Notes: a model not told the origin generated them from the letters alone. Positions 1 through 11,715 are shown, counted from the first letter of the stretch. The stretch is DNA of 64,000 bases from Doryteuthis pealeii (GCA_023376005.1 CM042142.1:53152331-53216330); one strand, 5' to 3'. A program made the numbers and translations.

Positions 1-314
1 ACCGCCTTCTAGCACCCATATGATAAAAAGGGGTTAGGGCTTGCCATAAGGGCAATAGGGTTGGGAAAATCATATAGGTGCTAGGGCTTGACATGACTAG
101 CCGATTGATCGGAGGGGGCCTCTCCGACCGCCCGTCTAGCCCAAAATATGGCCAAAGTGGAGTATTGCATGTCATGAACTGCTCATCCACCTGGGCTCTA
201 TCCTTAAGCCTCGCGGGTCGCCACCCACGGCCAACAGGTGGCCCGATTGGGGGAGTCTTACCCCTCTGCAGAGGTGCAGTCGGTGCATTCTAACGCCCCA
301 GCCGACAGGGCGGA
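1..314 (-). mobile_element. Composite SINE (GC-rich body), cut by window start
   Basis: About 310 bp that match 19513-19827 nearly base for base, in the same orientation. Reading the minus strand, the element starts near 314 (CCGCCCTGTCGG) and runs towards base 1, so its 3' tail lies outside the window. Smaller pieces recur near 30.7, 34.2, 48.0 and 51.5-52.0 kb. No coding potential is visible; the 71-codon ORF inside it is chance. The family name is unknown to me. Confidence 0.8.
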
Positions 315-562
315 TATAAGGAGGAGGTAATCAATATAAACATAGAGAGAGTGAAAGTAATATGCAGAATGTGAGTGAGGGACGGGTAAGTTTTTGACTT
401 AATTGCTAATTACGACTGATTAGAACCAATTAAAATGGATTTTTTTTTCAGACTTAACGTAATCCTAAAAGTAAGGTATATTCTAGTATGAATTTCCTGT
501 CATTAAACTAAGCAGGAAAAAGCCTTAAAGAAATGAAAAGTGATTCTCTCAGCTTTAGTATA

Positions 563-563
<1 letters not shown>

Positions 564-610
<47 letters not shown>

Positions 611-622
611 TATATTATATAT
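564..622. repeat. (TA)n microsatellite
   Basis: Almost pure TA dinucleotides with two small interruptions. It is followed by a stretch (about 620-660) similar to the palindromic element at 63.25-63.41 kb (shared TTTGAAGGC...CAATGCA). Confidence 0.95.
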
Positions 623-842
623 GGTTTGATGAGTGGTTTGAAGGCTATCACAATGCAAGTGTAAAGGAAAATTAGGTAACCATGATGCTTTTCGTCTACC
701 TTTGAATTATTTTCTCAATATTTCGGGATAAAGATTCCTACGTCAGAAGATATCTGAAAGCTAATTCCTGGAGTTGTTACCTTGTGGTTAGGATCTATTC
801 ATACTGTTGTGTATTTGGTGATATCTTCCTCCGAAAATCATT

Positions 843-988
843 GCGGTGTGTAAGTGTATGCGTGTGTGTGTTTATATGTGAATGTGTAAGTGTGTGTGTG
901 TGTGTGTGTGAGTTTTTGTGTTGTCTATCCAATAATGTCTTAGTATCATTCCAGACTTGGCGTATCCTTTTGTTGTAAGGCAATGGCA

Positions 989-1038
<50 letters not shown>

Positions 1039-1062
1039 ATAATACATATATATATATATATA
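843..1062. repeat. (TG)n and (TA)n microsatellites
   Basis: Imperfect TG repeats at about 848-910, then unassigned sequence, then TA repeats from 994 to 1062. The short ORFs here are simple-repeat artefacts. Confidence 0.9.
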
Positions 1063-1287
1063 ATCTAAATAATGCGGATGGAATCGTCTGTATTTCCTAT
1101 AGATAATGTCTAACGAAATCTCGGAAGAAAAAAAAACAACGAGATCTCGCGAGACTTGTTAATTCAACGTAGAAATCGCTAATTACTGTTCAACTTTGCT
1201 TCGTAAATCTTTTTCCCATCTTTAATAATAGTTGTGTTTCTTCCTATTATTTCTCTGTTAACTCTAATACTCGAGTTAGTACATACA

Positions 1288-1370
1288 TACACGCACACAC
1301 ACACATACACACACACACACACCATATATATGTGTGGTGTGTGTGTGTGTGTGTGTGTGTGGTTGTATGT
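1288..1370. repeat. (CA)n-(TG)n palindromic microsatellite
   Basis: A CA run followed by a TG run around CATATATATG, so the tract can fold on itself. It sits directly left of the inverted hammerhead-like pair at 1393-1745. Confidence 0.85.
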
Positions 1371-1392
1371 GTGTATATAGTGAAAAACTGAA

Positions 1393-1745
1393 AAAAAACA
1401 CAAGTTTATAAAACGAGTGATGTTTATTTCGCCAACGCTGCAGTGTTTCGATCTGTTTCAATAGATCTTCAGCAGGCTTTAAATTTGAGAAAATAAAAAT
1501 CGGATCACAGAGAAATAAAGAAGATGTGAAGATTTTGCTTTTGTCAGTCACTCTATTAAAGCAAAATTAGATTGACTGACAAACAAAAGAGTATCGAAAG
1601 CATCTTCTTGAATTTCTCTGTGATAAATTATTTTTCTTCAAATTAACAAAAGCCCTTGATGAAGACTTTAAACAGATCGAAACAGCTGCAGTCGTTGGCG
1701 AATAAAGCATCACTCTTTTATGACACACTTGTGATGTAAAAAATA
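1393..1745. mobile_element. Inverted pair of degenerate hammerhead-like repeats
   Basis: Two arms of about 160 bp (1393-1551 and 1567-1745) are diverged reverse complements. Each arm holds a hammerhead-like core pointing outward. The minus-strand core (CTGCTGA at 1469-1475, GAAA at 1446-1449) has a 5-bp stem II, GATCT/AGATC. The plus-strand core is TTGATGA at 1656-1662 with GAAA at 1679-1682. Both cores carry substitutions (A6 to C, C3 to U), and the U expected after stem III is missing. I see decayed, probably inactive copies of a hammerhead-bearing repeat. Their dyad arrangement matches the better preserved loci at 10.7, 12.0 and 55.9 kb. Confidence 0.5.
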
Positions 1746-3170
1746 TTATATTAGCTCTGAAGATTCTCAAGGATTGCTGTGTGTGGTATACTGGTTAGTG
1801 ATTTTGGTAAGCGAACTCATTCTTTGTAAAAGTTAATTGCGACTTAATGAGAGTACCTCATACCCCAAGTCTTATGCGAATCTAAGACTATGAAACGGTT
1901 ATCGCAAGGGAAAAGAATCAAAGATTATTTTCTCTCTCTGTTTTTCTCGAGTCTTTATGTGAAATATGTATGTCTGGTGATGACTTGGCTCATATTGAAG
2001 TTTCTGCACAAAATATAGTTTATGGAATAGTCAAATGACTTTTTTCATTTTTCACTATACTGTCCGGAATTCACGTTCCATGTTCTCTCAAACACACACA
2101 TACATAAAACAGTTACCACACACACACACAGGACACACAACACAATATGACATATATATATAGTGTGTTGTATAAAAATAATCCAATGAATGATAGGGGG
2201 ATGATCTATTTGGGGACATCAGTATCTCCTGTAGATCGACAATTTGTATCTCATGTAGATGCATTTATACGGGGATTTTTAACTAAATCCTAGGAAAGCC
2301 TCATGTCACACAAATAATAACTTAATTACTATATTTTGCAAATGATTATATCTTTCAATTAGAAAGAAAAACTTAACAAACCGTTAAAGAAACATATTTT
2401 TTCTTTCTTTTCTATTCCTTTTCTTTTTGTCAAGGAACAATGAAAATCTCTCAGGGGGGTTGGGGGGGACTCGAAAACGGGGGCCCACACAAAATAGATT
2501 ATACTATGATGAGATGAATAAAAACAAACAGAAAATGCCAAAATCAATAATTTATAAAAAATAAAACCTAAAAAAAAAAATCTAATGAACTCAGCTCATA
2601 TTGAGATTCTGCCGAAATAATTTTATTATGCCAATGACTGTTAAGTTTTTTCTTTGAAAGTATACTATACTATGATATATAAGTAACTAGTATTATATAT
2701 ATATAGTACGGCACGTTGTGTCAAAATAGTATCTGAGATTTTTTTGTATTTTTACCACAACCTGTATTGGAAGAAGAAATTCTTCCACTTCATCTTCTTT
2801 CTATCTTAATAATAGAGCTTTAAACTTGTGTACTCGGTTTTTACACACCTGTATTCTGAGATTAATGGATGGCAAGGTTATTTTTCAGAATAGAGGTGTT
2901 GTTTAAACAATATACAAAAAATGTTGATACTTATTTTGGACACACTTATATAGCTTATATAAATATATAAGTATATATATATCTTATGATAATAAGGAGA
3001 TTGTGCCGTTTTTTCTGAATTTTAACCCGAGAAACTAAATCATACTCAAGTCACAATCCCTTAGTAATTCGACGGCTGACCAGTTCAGGCAATGAATTAT
3101 CCTTATTTAAACCTCAATTATTAATAAAATTGTTTTGTTCAATTATTTATAACTGTTAACCAGATCTAAC
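1746..3170. other. Unassigned A+T-rich DNA
   Basis: I see short CA and TA runs (about 2090-2165, 2694-2704, 2960-2985) and a G-run near 2455-2470. There is no recognisable gene or repeat family. ORFs are all under 70 codons and show no coding character. Confidence 0.6.
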
Positions 3171-3176
3171 TGATAT

Positions 3177-3455
3177 TTACCGGCGTACGCCATTGTCGGT
3201 CAGGCACAAAGTCCCTATTAACGTGACACACCAAAATCCGAAGCTCATGGAGTGGCAAGTGAAAAATTGCCGTCGATCCGGTCGGCATTCCCCACAAGGG
3301 GGCGCCTCAAAGGACTGGGCGAGAGTAAACCCAGCCCTGTGCCCCTTTAAATAAGGGGCAGGTGTTGCTGGCGGTATGGCCCACGTGGATCGACGGACTA
3401 TTATTATATCAATGTCATTGAGGCCGAAGCCCTGTTGGACCATATGCAACATACT
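3177..3455 (-). mobile_element. GC-rich dispersed repeat, family J
   Basis: About 280 bp, clearly richer in G+C than its surroundings. Its reverse complement aligns over its length with 37297-37545: both share GCAACACCTGCCCC, then a TTTAAA-containing hairpin of AGGGGC/GCCCCT, then GGGCTGGGTTTA. Two copies in opposite orientation mark it as a dispersed element. The family is unknown to me, and the 91-codon ORF in it is not conserved as protein. Confidence 0.7.
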
Positions 3456-4440
3456 AACAATGATTGTATTTATATATTAACACAAACTAGTCAGTTTACG
3501 GTGTGAAGGGGCGGGAAGGCTAATTGGATAAGATCTGGCAGATGGGTGAGAATTCACTTTGCATATATGACATTAAATGTAATTTTTAATGAGAATATAT
3601 CTGCTTAGGTATTATTGGTTTCCTGAACTGTTGGTTTTATTTAAATGAATAGAGTAAACATTCTCTTCAATGGAATCTTAATTGAAATCCATTAACGAAG
3701 AAAAGATAACTGTATTTTATTCTTACTTCTTCTTTTAACTAAATACTTTATAATTTAGAAAAATGATAATGAAAGACGAGATGATAGAAGAGATAAGTCA
3801 GTTGTTCTATTTTCGATTATACCCTCCTCGTGCAATCTTTTTATCTGCATTCTTATTTAGGTTCTAGCTTTCTTAATTTGCATGTCGATATTTCATTACA
3901 TTAATACTTAAAATATCTACGCCAGCCGAGGGTGCATATCCTATATATTATATGCTGATATAATATTGTATATATTAAATCCATATATGTATACGTCTGT
4001 AAAATATTTAGTAGGCATCTCATGATTAGCTAGGTACCCAGCTATCTGCTGTGTCTTGTAAACAGTGTGTCAAAGAGGTCATAATGAGCACAGAGTCATT
4101 GTTGATCATTATACATTTGCGCGGTCTTTTCGTATCTAGTGGACTAACAAGCACGTGCTTCCGTACTTGGTGCAGTGGGAAGGAACTTTTGACAGGATGG
4201 CAAGCGAAAGAGAGAATAAGAGGGTGGTTTAGGGTTTTGTTCTTTTGTGGGTCATAGAGGGGGAGAGACCATAATTCTGTTTTTTGCTAATAATGCACAC
4301 CGATCTAGATACAGGATAAACTCATGTTAACGCTTTTTCATAATCAAATTCTATTGCTGTTTGTGTTAAACTATGATTGTTCACATCATTATCGAAACAT
4401 TATCATATCAGAAATAGGTCATAGATAAGGATTTAAGCAG
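3456..4440. other. A+T-rich DNA with one dispersed-repeat copy
   Basis: About 3720-3930 is a minus-strand copy of family I (compare 7795-8115 and 57725-58050): it shares the reverse complements of ATAAGAACGCAGATAAAAAG and of the CCTCCGGTGCA-type segment. The rest is unassigned. Confidence 0.55.
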
Positions 4441-4444
4441 CATT

Positions 4445-4870
4445 ATTATATTATATTATAATATATTATATATATATATATATAACTATATAGATATATG
4501 AGTATGTAAAAGAATAGTGACACGAAGAAATCGATAACAAGGAACAAATCTAGATTGTTGTGGGGTTATACATTTCTTGTTCACTATCCTTTTATCTACG
4601 TCATACGTCCGATTCTACTACAGTCCATCCATCTCGTATATATATATAATATAGTATATCTATTATAATAATTATATTAGAAGAGAGAGAGAGGAGAAAC
4701 AGTTGATAGGATTTTGATCACGGGATTTTGGCAACCAGCAAAGCTAAAGCAACTTAAGGATAGGTAACAGGTGTGTGCTGGATTGACTATACCTAATTAC
4801 TTATATAACGTATATATATATATAGAATATATAATATATAATATATATATAATAATATATATTATAGAGT
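4445..4870. repeat. Scattered (TA)n tracts
   Basis: TA-rich tracts at about 4450-4485, 4635-4680 and 4808-4868, separated by unique-looking sequence and a GA run at 4680-4695. Confidence 0.8.
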
Positions 4871-5900
4871 AGATAATGAACTACTGGCCAAACAACATAG
4901 ACGATTTTTAGGAACATTCTGTTATTCTAATAATAGTTTATTTCTTCTTTTTAAAATTTTTTTGAGTTATCGTAAACATGTTTATTTTAATTTTGTTATT
5001 TATTTTTCGTATTGTATAACTTGTTATGATACACTTTTATTCTGTTACACTTAAACTAGTATTCTCAAAGGTGCCCTACTGGTGTGACACATTCCATGAT
5101 TCTTTTTTCCGTTCTCCAAAAATTTGATTTTCTTTTACTAAATTACAACAATAATTGTTGAAAAGCCATTAAATTCAAATTTTCCACGAGGAATGTGTAT
5201 GAATTGTAACATCGACTCTGTAAACAATCCTAGGTCAAGTAACTATTGCTTAAAACAAATACTACTGGGTTATACTAGAATCGCGGCTATCCCCGGCATC
5301 GCCTGGTAGAGGGATTACAAAAATGGTCTAAGTCTACAGTATCCATTATATTGAATCCCGAGTTGGATCCTGGGTAGTATGCCCCATTAAAATCCTATGT
5401 AAAAAAGACTTGCGTTGATATGCAGCACTCTTGAAAAGAAAAAATCGAAATTCTACGTATTTAAAATATTTCAAATAAATTAGTTGTATCATCTAAATTT
5501 GAATTGTTTTAATTATCTCAACAAATAAAATTAAAACCTGTCATTATTTGCACTCAAAACCACACCCTGGGGATATTGTAATGGTGTGATAGTATATATC
5601 AACTTTGTCGTTAATGTTTATATTCTAATGTTCATCCGGACATACAGATTAACACAAGCTGCCCGTTATATATGTATAGGATGATAGCAAGTATTCTTAT
5701 CTATATATCAAAGTAATCTGCACCACGGTTTTACGGCGAGAAAATTAAGTGACGTTTCTTGTTTTAAAACGTTTCGTCGCGGCTAAAACGTTGGAGAACA
5801 ATGCATGGCAAATTAGCTCAGAGAAGTGGATTATCTTAATATAAAGAGAAATTGTAAATCGCTAAATGGTCGAGGAAGGCGAAAATGTGCACGATAAGAG
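4871..5900. other. Unassigned A+T-rich DNA
   Basis: No gene, RNA or repeat family recognised. A short phrase near 5748-5785 resembles the GAAAC side of a hammerhead core, but no partner CUGANGA is present. Confidence 0.5.
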
Positions 5901-5970
5901 TGAAGAGAGAGAGAAGAGAGAGAGGAGAAGAAGAGAGAGAAGAGAGAGAAGAGAGAGAGGAGAGGGGGGG
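5900..5970. repeat. (GA)n-rich tract
   Basis: Purine-only stretch of GAGA and GAAGA units ending in a G-run at about 5963-5970. Confidence 0.9.
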
Positions 5971-6014
5971 AGTGATGGGCACTGTCAGAAATAGTGATTT
6001 TCTGTCATAGCCCT

Positions 6015-6067
6015 GAAGTGTTTAGACATTAACTAGGCTAGAGCCTTCATCAATGTTTAAACACTTC
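6015..6067. repeat. Two-tier hairpin
   Basis: Arms GAAGTGTTTAGACATT (from 6015) and AATGTTTAAACACTTC (to 6067) pair almost perfectly. Inside, AGGC/GCCT forms a second 4-bp stem. Read on the minus strand the inner part contains TTGATGA followed by that stem, like half of a hammerhead core, but the GAAA is absent. Confidence 0.6.
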
Positions 6068-6259
6068 GTACGCGGCAGTATAAGTGACCAAAACCGAAGC
6101 ATTGAGACGGTAATTTTTTATAAAACCAGAATCTGCAGGTTCTAATTCAGGTTCCATGCATCATGTCTGCTTGCTTTAGTTTACGCAAGGCTAAGAAGAA
6201 CCATTTAAACACTACGTTATGCCATAGCGTGGAAGTAGAAGAGACGAATGCGCGATACC

Positions 6260-6312
6260 TTTCGGCCAGAGGGCATTTAGCGTAAAATGAACGCAAAACA
6301 TGCCTTCGTCAG
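6260..6312 (-). ncRNA. Degenerate hammerhead-like motif with long stem II
   Basis: On the minus strand CTGACGA (6306-6312) and GAAA (6260-6263) flank a 42-nt segment that folds as GGCAT/ATGCC with an inner GCGT/ACGC stem. The expected U-H after stem III is not seen and stem I pairing is poor. It is probably a fossil. Confidence 0.3.
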
Positions 6313-6544
6313 GATTTGAGACTTATGATCTTTGATTCTAGCTTTTTCCTGGCGGATAACCGGTTTTCATATAGTCTTAGTTTTGGTAAATTAGACTTGG
6401 AGTATGAGGTACTCAGTGAGATGTCGAGACTTTACAAGAAACTGGTTCGCTGCCTAACTCACGTAACCATGAGTACATGCACAGCAATCCTGGAGATTTG
6501 AGAGCAACTCGGAATCGTATGGGTTTGCGGTTGGTGTTATTATT

Positions 6545-7185
6545 TCATATATATTGAACATTATTTTGAACGAAAAAATATAGTTTTGATTTTGCTCATA
6601 ACCGATGCTACAACATTTTGCAAAAAATTGTTAAAATTCTGCACTTCAATTTTTATGAAACGTTCTGTCCAGGCGTGAACTATATTGAACGCTAGATATC
6701 CCCAAAAGTGTAGCTTTGGTTCTGAGCAAAAATCAAACTGGATTTTTTCGTACAAGTAATAGGTTCAAGTATTGTGAATAATAATAGAAAAAAAATTGAG
6801 TCATAGATTAGTGCATGTATTCGGATATTTGATCTTGCTATGGAAAAATCAGAAATCATCAATAACTTAAATGGTTGACTTTAAGACTTGTTTTATATAT
6901 AGCTGATTCCGGATTTTCCTGGACAAAAAGCTTTTATAAACGAAATTTGTCATAGTAGAGAAACACTAGAACTCATTTTAAGGATAAAATAGATGACAAA
7001 AAGTCACTGTTTTTCGCGAATCGTACCAAATTTTGAGAATTCAAAAAATTGACATCATATAACTGGAACCTCAAATTTTGGGGATTGTCTAATGTTAAAC
7101 ATAGTCCACATCTGGAAAAAATTCAGAAAAAATTGGGTGACAATTTTACTTTTTTCTGAATGATTTAACATGGAAATACCCATTA
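6545..7185. mobile_element. Diverged copy of a long inverted-repeat foldback element
   Basis: It shares long stretches with the element at 24262-25060: the middle phrase TTATTTCATATATATTGAAC, the phrase CACTAGAACTCATTTTA, and the terminal-arm phrases around TCAGAAAAAATTGGGTGAC and GATTTAACATGGAA. The left arm is degraded. No transposase is encoded. Confidence 0.65.
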
Positions 7186-7794
7186 ATCCGTTCTAGCACC
7201 CCCTGAAAATCCTAATTTTTGTTATCTTTTTTTAAGAAAGATAAGATTAGAAAGATAGCACTGTATTGTATAAAACATGATAGAATCGAATGTAATGAAG
7301 TAGGAGCTGTAATATATTTCAATGTTTATTTTTCCGAATTTAAGTATAGTTTTAGGCCTAGAGCGTCATTACCGCTAACTCCAGCAGTAACTTACAATGC
7401 CACCAGACTCTTTTGGTTTTCCATTTTAATTTCGGAATGCCAGATTGAAATGCAGCCTCTACATATAATCCTTTATTGTATTCACAAATTTATTGTAATA
7501 AAATGTTAATTCCATGAAGTAAAATTTAAATTGACTGACTAGATGACATGTATTACACTGACATGAACAAGAATAGAATTTAATGAAATTCATGTTCAAA
7601 TAAGTGTACAAAGTCTTAATAATGAATCGTTAATTTAGAGATATTAATTTGAAATCCATGACCAGATGATAACGTTACAGCCCAATCATGAAAAAAGAAA
7701 GAAAATATTTTTCTGTATTTCATATAATAATAACAGATTGGAGTGTCTCAAATTACGTTTTCCGGAGTAAAAATAAGTTGAAATAATTTATCGA
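7186..7794. other. Unassigned A+T-rich DNA
   Basis: An ORF of 96 codons (7219-7509, plus) runs through it, but its sequence matches no family I know and its composition equals its surroundings. I do not call it a gene. Confidence 0.5.
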
Positions 7795-9050
7795 ACTAGC
7801 AAAGTATGCGCTCTTCAAGCACAAATATTAAAAGTTTTAATATAATCAAATATTATATTGAATTAGAAGACTAATGAAATTAAATAAGAACACAAAAGAT
7901 TACACTTTTTTAATTTTATTCTAATTGATTTCAAAAATCAAAATTAAACATAGAATTGCTTTTAATATGTTTGAGAATAAAACAATATTAAAAATCAACA
8001 CACCAAGTAATTATTTATTAAACACGGGTTTGTTAAAACCGTAAGCAAATCATTCGCACCATAACATTTATTTCTTAATGTATATAGCACACATTACAGG
8101 TTTTAAACACAGTAATACATGGGTTGTTTTGAACAAATCAGCTAGACTTTAATTAGAGACCTTGTTAATAAATAAGATGCTAATTAAGATCAAGTAATGA
8201 TTATTTAATATCCATTAAGAATACTAGCAAATATATGCAAACCTCCGGTGCAAGTATTTAAGTTTAAATGTAATAAAATATCGTATTAAATTAGAAAGGT
8301 TAATGAAACTAATAAGAATTCAGATAAAAAGATTTGAAACGGAGGGGGTATAATCGGAAAATAGAACAACTGAAACTTACTCTTTCATCACTTCCGTTTT
8401 TCAATGCTAAATTTTTCCTAATTTAACAATTTAGTTAAAATAGGAAGTAAAGAATAAAATTACAGTTATTTCTTCTTGTTAATGAATTTCTTTAGGATTT
8501 ATTGAAGAGATTTTTACTCATATTCATTAAGATAAACCAAACAATTAGAAATCAATAATACCAAGCACATTTTTATTAAAATCAGTTTTTTTAAAAATCA
8601 ATATGCAAATTAGCTTTACGTTTTACACTGAAAACTGGTATTATTTGGTTGTATGTATAAAATACATTGCATGTTATTAGTATTTTAGGTAAGGCCAACA
8701 GTATAAATATGTCAAACAGTTTTATTATTAATTGAGGTTTTAAATAGAAATAAAATCATGGAGAATGTGTCGTTAATAACTAAGGAAATTGTGACTTGAG
8801 TAGTAATATAGTTTCGGTTACAGACAGAAAAACACACAATCTCCATTATAATAAGATATGCCAGCTAGACTTTAATAGAGACCTTGTTAATAAATAAGAT
8901 ACTAATTAAGATCAAGTAATGATTATTTAATAACCATTGAGAATATACATATAATCAAGGGAATAGTGACGTTGGTCGGTAACGTAGTTTTGACTAGTTT
9001 AGACACATAATCTTCATTATAATAAGATGACGGTTGAATCCTTTAAAAAA
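7795..9050. repeat. Cluster of AT-rich dispersed repeats (families I and F)
   Basis: Two plus-strand copies of family I (about 7795-8115 and 8220-8640) align with each other and with 57725-58050. An internal direct repeat of about 90 bp occurs at 8143-8235 and 8867-8950 (shared AGACCTTGTTAATAAATAAG). Family F, with TTTCGGTTACAGACAGA and ATCTCCATTATAATAA, occurs near 8810 and 8970 and again near 21.15 and 28.37 kb. No protein is visible. Confidence 0.65.
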
Positions 9051-9875
9051 TAATCAGTACAAATGATGAATCTAAAATTGTAATCTAAACAAAAAAAATA
9101 GGGGAACTAGAGTAATTTTTGCAAACACTTTAGCCAAGATGATGGAATCGAATTCAGATTAATAATGACGCCATGCTACGTATCAAGAGAAAGGAACGTA
9201 GCTAACGATCAGTAGAGCCAATTAGACATTCAAATGGGAAAATACTTTTGCATTGGAATGCTGGAAGCAGATTCAATAATATAATGGGAAACGAAAGAAA
9301 GAGAAAAGACTGTCTATATGTGAAGAACATGAAGATCTAGAAACGAGAAGTCGTACGAGAGCATAAACTATTGTAGTTTATCCAGAGGAAGCTATTATGG
9401 ATGTGTGGAAAGTGACAAGCGAAGAACTAAGACGCAAGGAATTGAAATCTCGAAAAATAATAACCATGCAAAGAAACCTTACACTCCTTGTCAATAGACT
9501 CTGTATAGGGAGAGAAAAAAGCGGAAGAAATAGAACTCATTAATATTGAAGGCTGTGTTGATTCGACGAATCTATTGTATTGTACGCGACAGAACAAAGG
9601 AGGAATAACCATGGCAATCAAAATGGGAGACGAGATTACCAAAATGAAAAAAAAAAAAGATAGCTCAAAGCCAAAAAGTGAAGGAAAATTCAGGTGAAAA
9701 AAAAACAAAACAAAACAAATATGGCATGGACTATCTTACGCTAAAGAAACTTGAAAAAAATCACTGTACTCAAACGTATTTGAAAAAAAATTAATCATGT
9801 GTGCTCAAAAGTAATTGTAGTTTTTGTCATTTTAAACTTTAAGGTAATTTGCAATGAATAAATATCCCGTTTCTG
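9051..9875. other. Purine-rich unassigned DNA
   Basis: It contains a run of adenine-rich sequence (about 9640-9720). Some stretches look like decayed coding sequence because of their purine bias, but I cannot match any frame to a protein family, and all frames contain stops. Confidence 0.4.
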
Positions 9876-9879
9876 TGTT

Positions 9880-9972
9880 CATATATATATATAATATATA
9901 ATATATATATATATATATATATAATATGTGTGTGTGTGTGTGTGTGTGTTTGTATGTGTGTGTGTGTGTAAG
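9880..9972. repeat. (TA)n-(TG)n microsatellite
   Basis: TA repeats to about 9926, then TG repeats to 9970. Confidence 0.95.
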
Positions 9973-10044
9973 TTGAAAATGGAAGCGAATCCGACGGTAT
10001 GTTGAAAGAAAAAATAAACAAAGGAAAGAAAATGCTGAATGGAT

Positions 10045-10090
10045 AAAATAGATTTATTTTACTAGCACGTGTTTCGGCCAGGTTTTTTTT
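10045..10090 (-). ncRNA. Partial hammerhead-like 3' half
   Basis: On the minus strand GGCCGAAA is followed by the palindrome CACGTG. The upstream CUGANGA is replaced by an A-rich stretch. Only the 3' half of a core is present, so it cannot be active. Confidence 0.25.
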
Positions 10091-10159
10091 TCATGTACTC
10101 ATGTTTTCTATTTATTATTATTTTAAATATAAAATAAAATGATAATAATAATAGAAAAC

Positions 10160-10405
10160 TATTGGGACAGGATGCGACACAAGATAATTTCTTATCGGAG
10201 TTTAACAGGTTTAAATTCAGTTTTCTTTCTAAAGACTGGTTGCCTAACCAAGGTGAAAGTGTCTAACCTATACTACTATTTAAGCATAGCTGGAGGTAGA
10301 ATAATTGAATTCATACCTTTCCCAAGGGTATTAGCGCTATGTGAAATTTAAACAGCCTCGCTTCGTCGTGTCCATTTCCTAAGACGGTAACCATAACACT
10401 TGCAC
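10160..10405 (-). mobile_element. tRNA-derived SINE, family B
   Basis: It carries the family B body on the minus strand: tail GATGCGACACAAG..., then AACAGGTTT, GACTGGTTGCCTAACCAAGG, CATAGCTGGAGG, CCCAAGGGTATTAGCGCT. The tRNA-like head at the right end is diverged (GGTAACCATAACACTTGCACGCGCC). Confidence 0.85.
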
Positions 10406-10427
10406 GCGCCTTTACATACACACACAT

Positions 10428-10428
<1 letters not shown>

Positions 10429-10485
<57 letters not shown>
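10429..10485. repeat. (TA)n microsatellite
   Basis: TA repeats with one interruption. Confidence 0.95.
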
Positions 10486-10486
<1 letters not shown>

Positions 10487-10729
10487 CTATCTGTATCTTA
10501 ATGACGGACGGTGAAAAAAAAATGATAATCCAATTTGTAAATAAGGAAAAATTACAAAGAGGTACCTGGAAAAATACAAAAAAGGAAAGTCGAAAAAAAA
10601 AATCAACCTGCATCAAAACGAGTGGCAAAAAGAAAAAGCACCCAAAAAGTCGATTCAACTAATATGTAAAAAAAGAGTGCTCAATGCACTAAGTAGAGCA
10701 AAATTGAGAAAACCTAATTTGAGTCAGTC

Positions 10730-10770
10730 ACTACCTACCTAGGTTCCACCTAAATGGTATTCAGGATAAT
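10730..10770 (-). ncRNA. Hammerhead-ribozyme-like motif, minus copy of a dyad
   Basis: Minus strand, in order: stem I strand AUUAUC; core CUGAAUA (10758-10764; consensus CUGANGA, so G8 is U here); stem II with CC/GG; GGAA instead of GAAA; the 6-nt palindrome CCUAGG; UA; and GGUAGU. That last piece pairs with AUUAUC over 6 bp, two of them wobbles. The architecture is complete, but two core substitutions suggest it no longer cleaves. The strand-opposed copy is at 10781-10820. Confidence 0.5.
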
Positions 10771-10780
10771 ATTGGCATTA

Positions 10781-10820
10781 TTAATCTGAAGATCCTTTAA
10801 GTGAAACACTGGTAGGGGTG
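10781..10820 (+). ncRNA. Hammerhead-like motif, plus copy of a dyad
   Basis: CTGAAGA (10786-10792) fits CUGANGA, GAAA is intact (10803-10806), and CACTGG is followed by TA. Stem II and stem I pair poorly. Both arms of this inverted repeat end in the same phrase CTCAAATTAGGTT, and the right arm runs straight into a (TA)n tract. Confidence 0.4.
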
Positions 10821-10835
10821 ACACTCAAATTAGGT

Positions 10836-10859
10836 TATATATATATATATATATATATA

Positions 10860-10892
<33 letters not shown>
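10836..10892. repeat. (TA)n-(TG)n microsatellite
   Basis: TA then TG dinucleotides, directly abutting the right arm of the hammerhead-like dyad. Confidence 0.95.
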
Positions 10893-10894
<2 letters not shown>

Positions 10895-11239
10895 GAAAGT
10901 AGACCTCAGTAAAAGGATATCGAATTTGAGTTTAGTCTAATTTATTCATGAATGAATTTAAAGAAAAATGAACAAGAGAATTCATTTAACACTTTTCATT
11001 CTCTTTCACCTGTCATTCTTTTAGCAATGCAGCACCAGTTTACTACTTACTTGTTTTGGTCTTGATTTGATTTCGAGAGAGCATCAGACGAAATAGATCA
11101 TTGTAGTGGCGTGTGTAAAACATGAATGCTTTCAAAATTAGGATACCCAAAGATATCCATAATTTGGCTCCCGGTAACCGATTCAATGCGGAACAAATTT
11201 CCCTCTCATTTGCAGACAAATCTTCAATCAAAAATAGCC

Positions 11240-11520
11240 TTCATTATCAGGACATGTGGATATACCACAGTATGAGGATTTAATTATTACAACATTTGAT
11301 ATTTCAATATGTAAAAAGTATTTAATAAACTTGATTTAACTCTCTTTCACTCGTTTTTTCTTTCTTTCCTTCTTTTCCTCTTTTCATTATGTTCGATTGA
11401 AACTTATTAGCGTTATCGCTTCCACATGCTCCCCTCTCTCTCTATCTTTTCCCTACTCTCTTTCTTTCTTTCTTATTATATTTTTCTGTGTAGCATGTCC
11501 CTTTTCTTCCCTATATTTCG
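11240..11520 (+). repeat. AT-rich dispersed repeat, family K
   Basis: It aligns as a reverse complement with 17385-17640 (shared CTCTTTCACTC / GAGTGGGAG region, TTCATTATGTTCGATTGAAAC, GTAGCATGTC) and in part with 28150-28310. It contains pyrimidine-rich stretches at 11345-11385 and 11425-11475. Confidence 0.55.
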
Positions 11521-11614
11521 TTATAATAAAAGTGGAATGGTCGATTATTTAGCTGAGTTGACAACACTCATAAGAAATAAGAATTCGGTGGATAAGTAAC
11601 ATCTGATAATCAGG

Positions 11615-11715
11615 ATTTATATTTTTGCATTTTATCCTGGACGATTTTGACGGTCTCATTTTGAAAGTAGAAGGTGTTGCAAGATGATAACGGTCGTACG
11701 AACACGTGTAGTAAT
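11615..11715 (+). repeat. Dispersed repeat, family E
   Basis: It shares the GACGATTTTGACGGT-like segment and GTGTTGCAAGATGATAACGG with 40866-40990 (same strand) and with 17185-17260 (opposite strand). Confidence 0.55.

Noticed and set aside
6015..6067. Full hammerhead ribozyme on the minus strand
   Set aside because: TTGATGA plus stem II are present but the GAAA is missing, so only the hairpin is reported.
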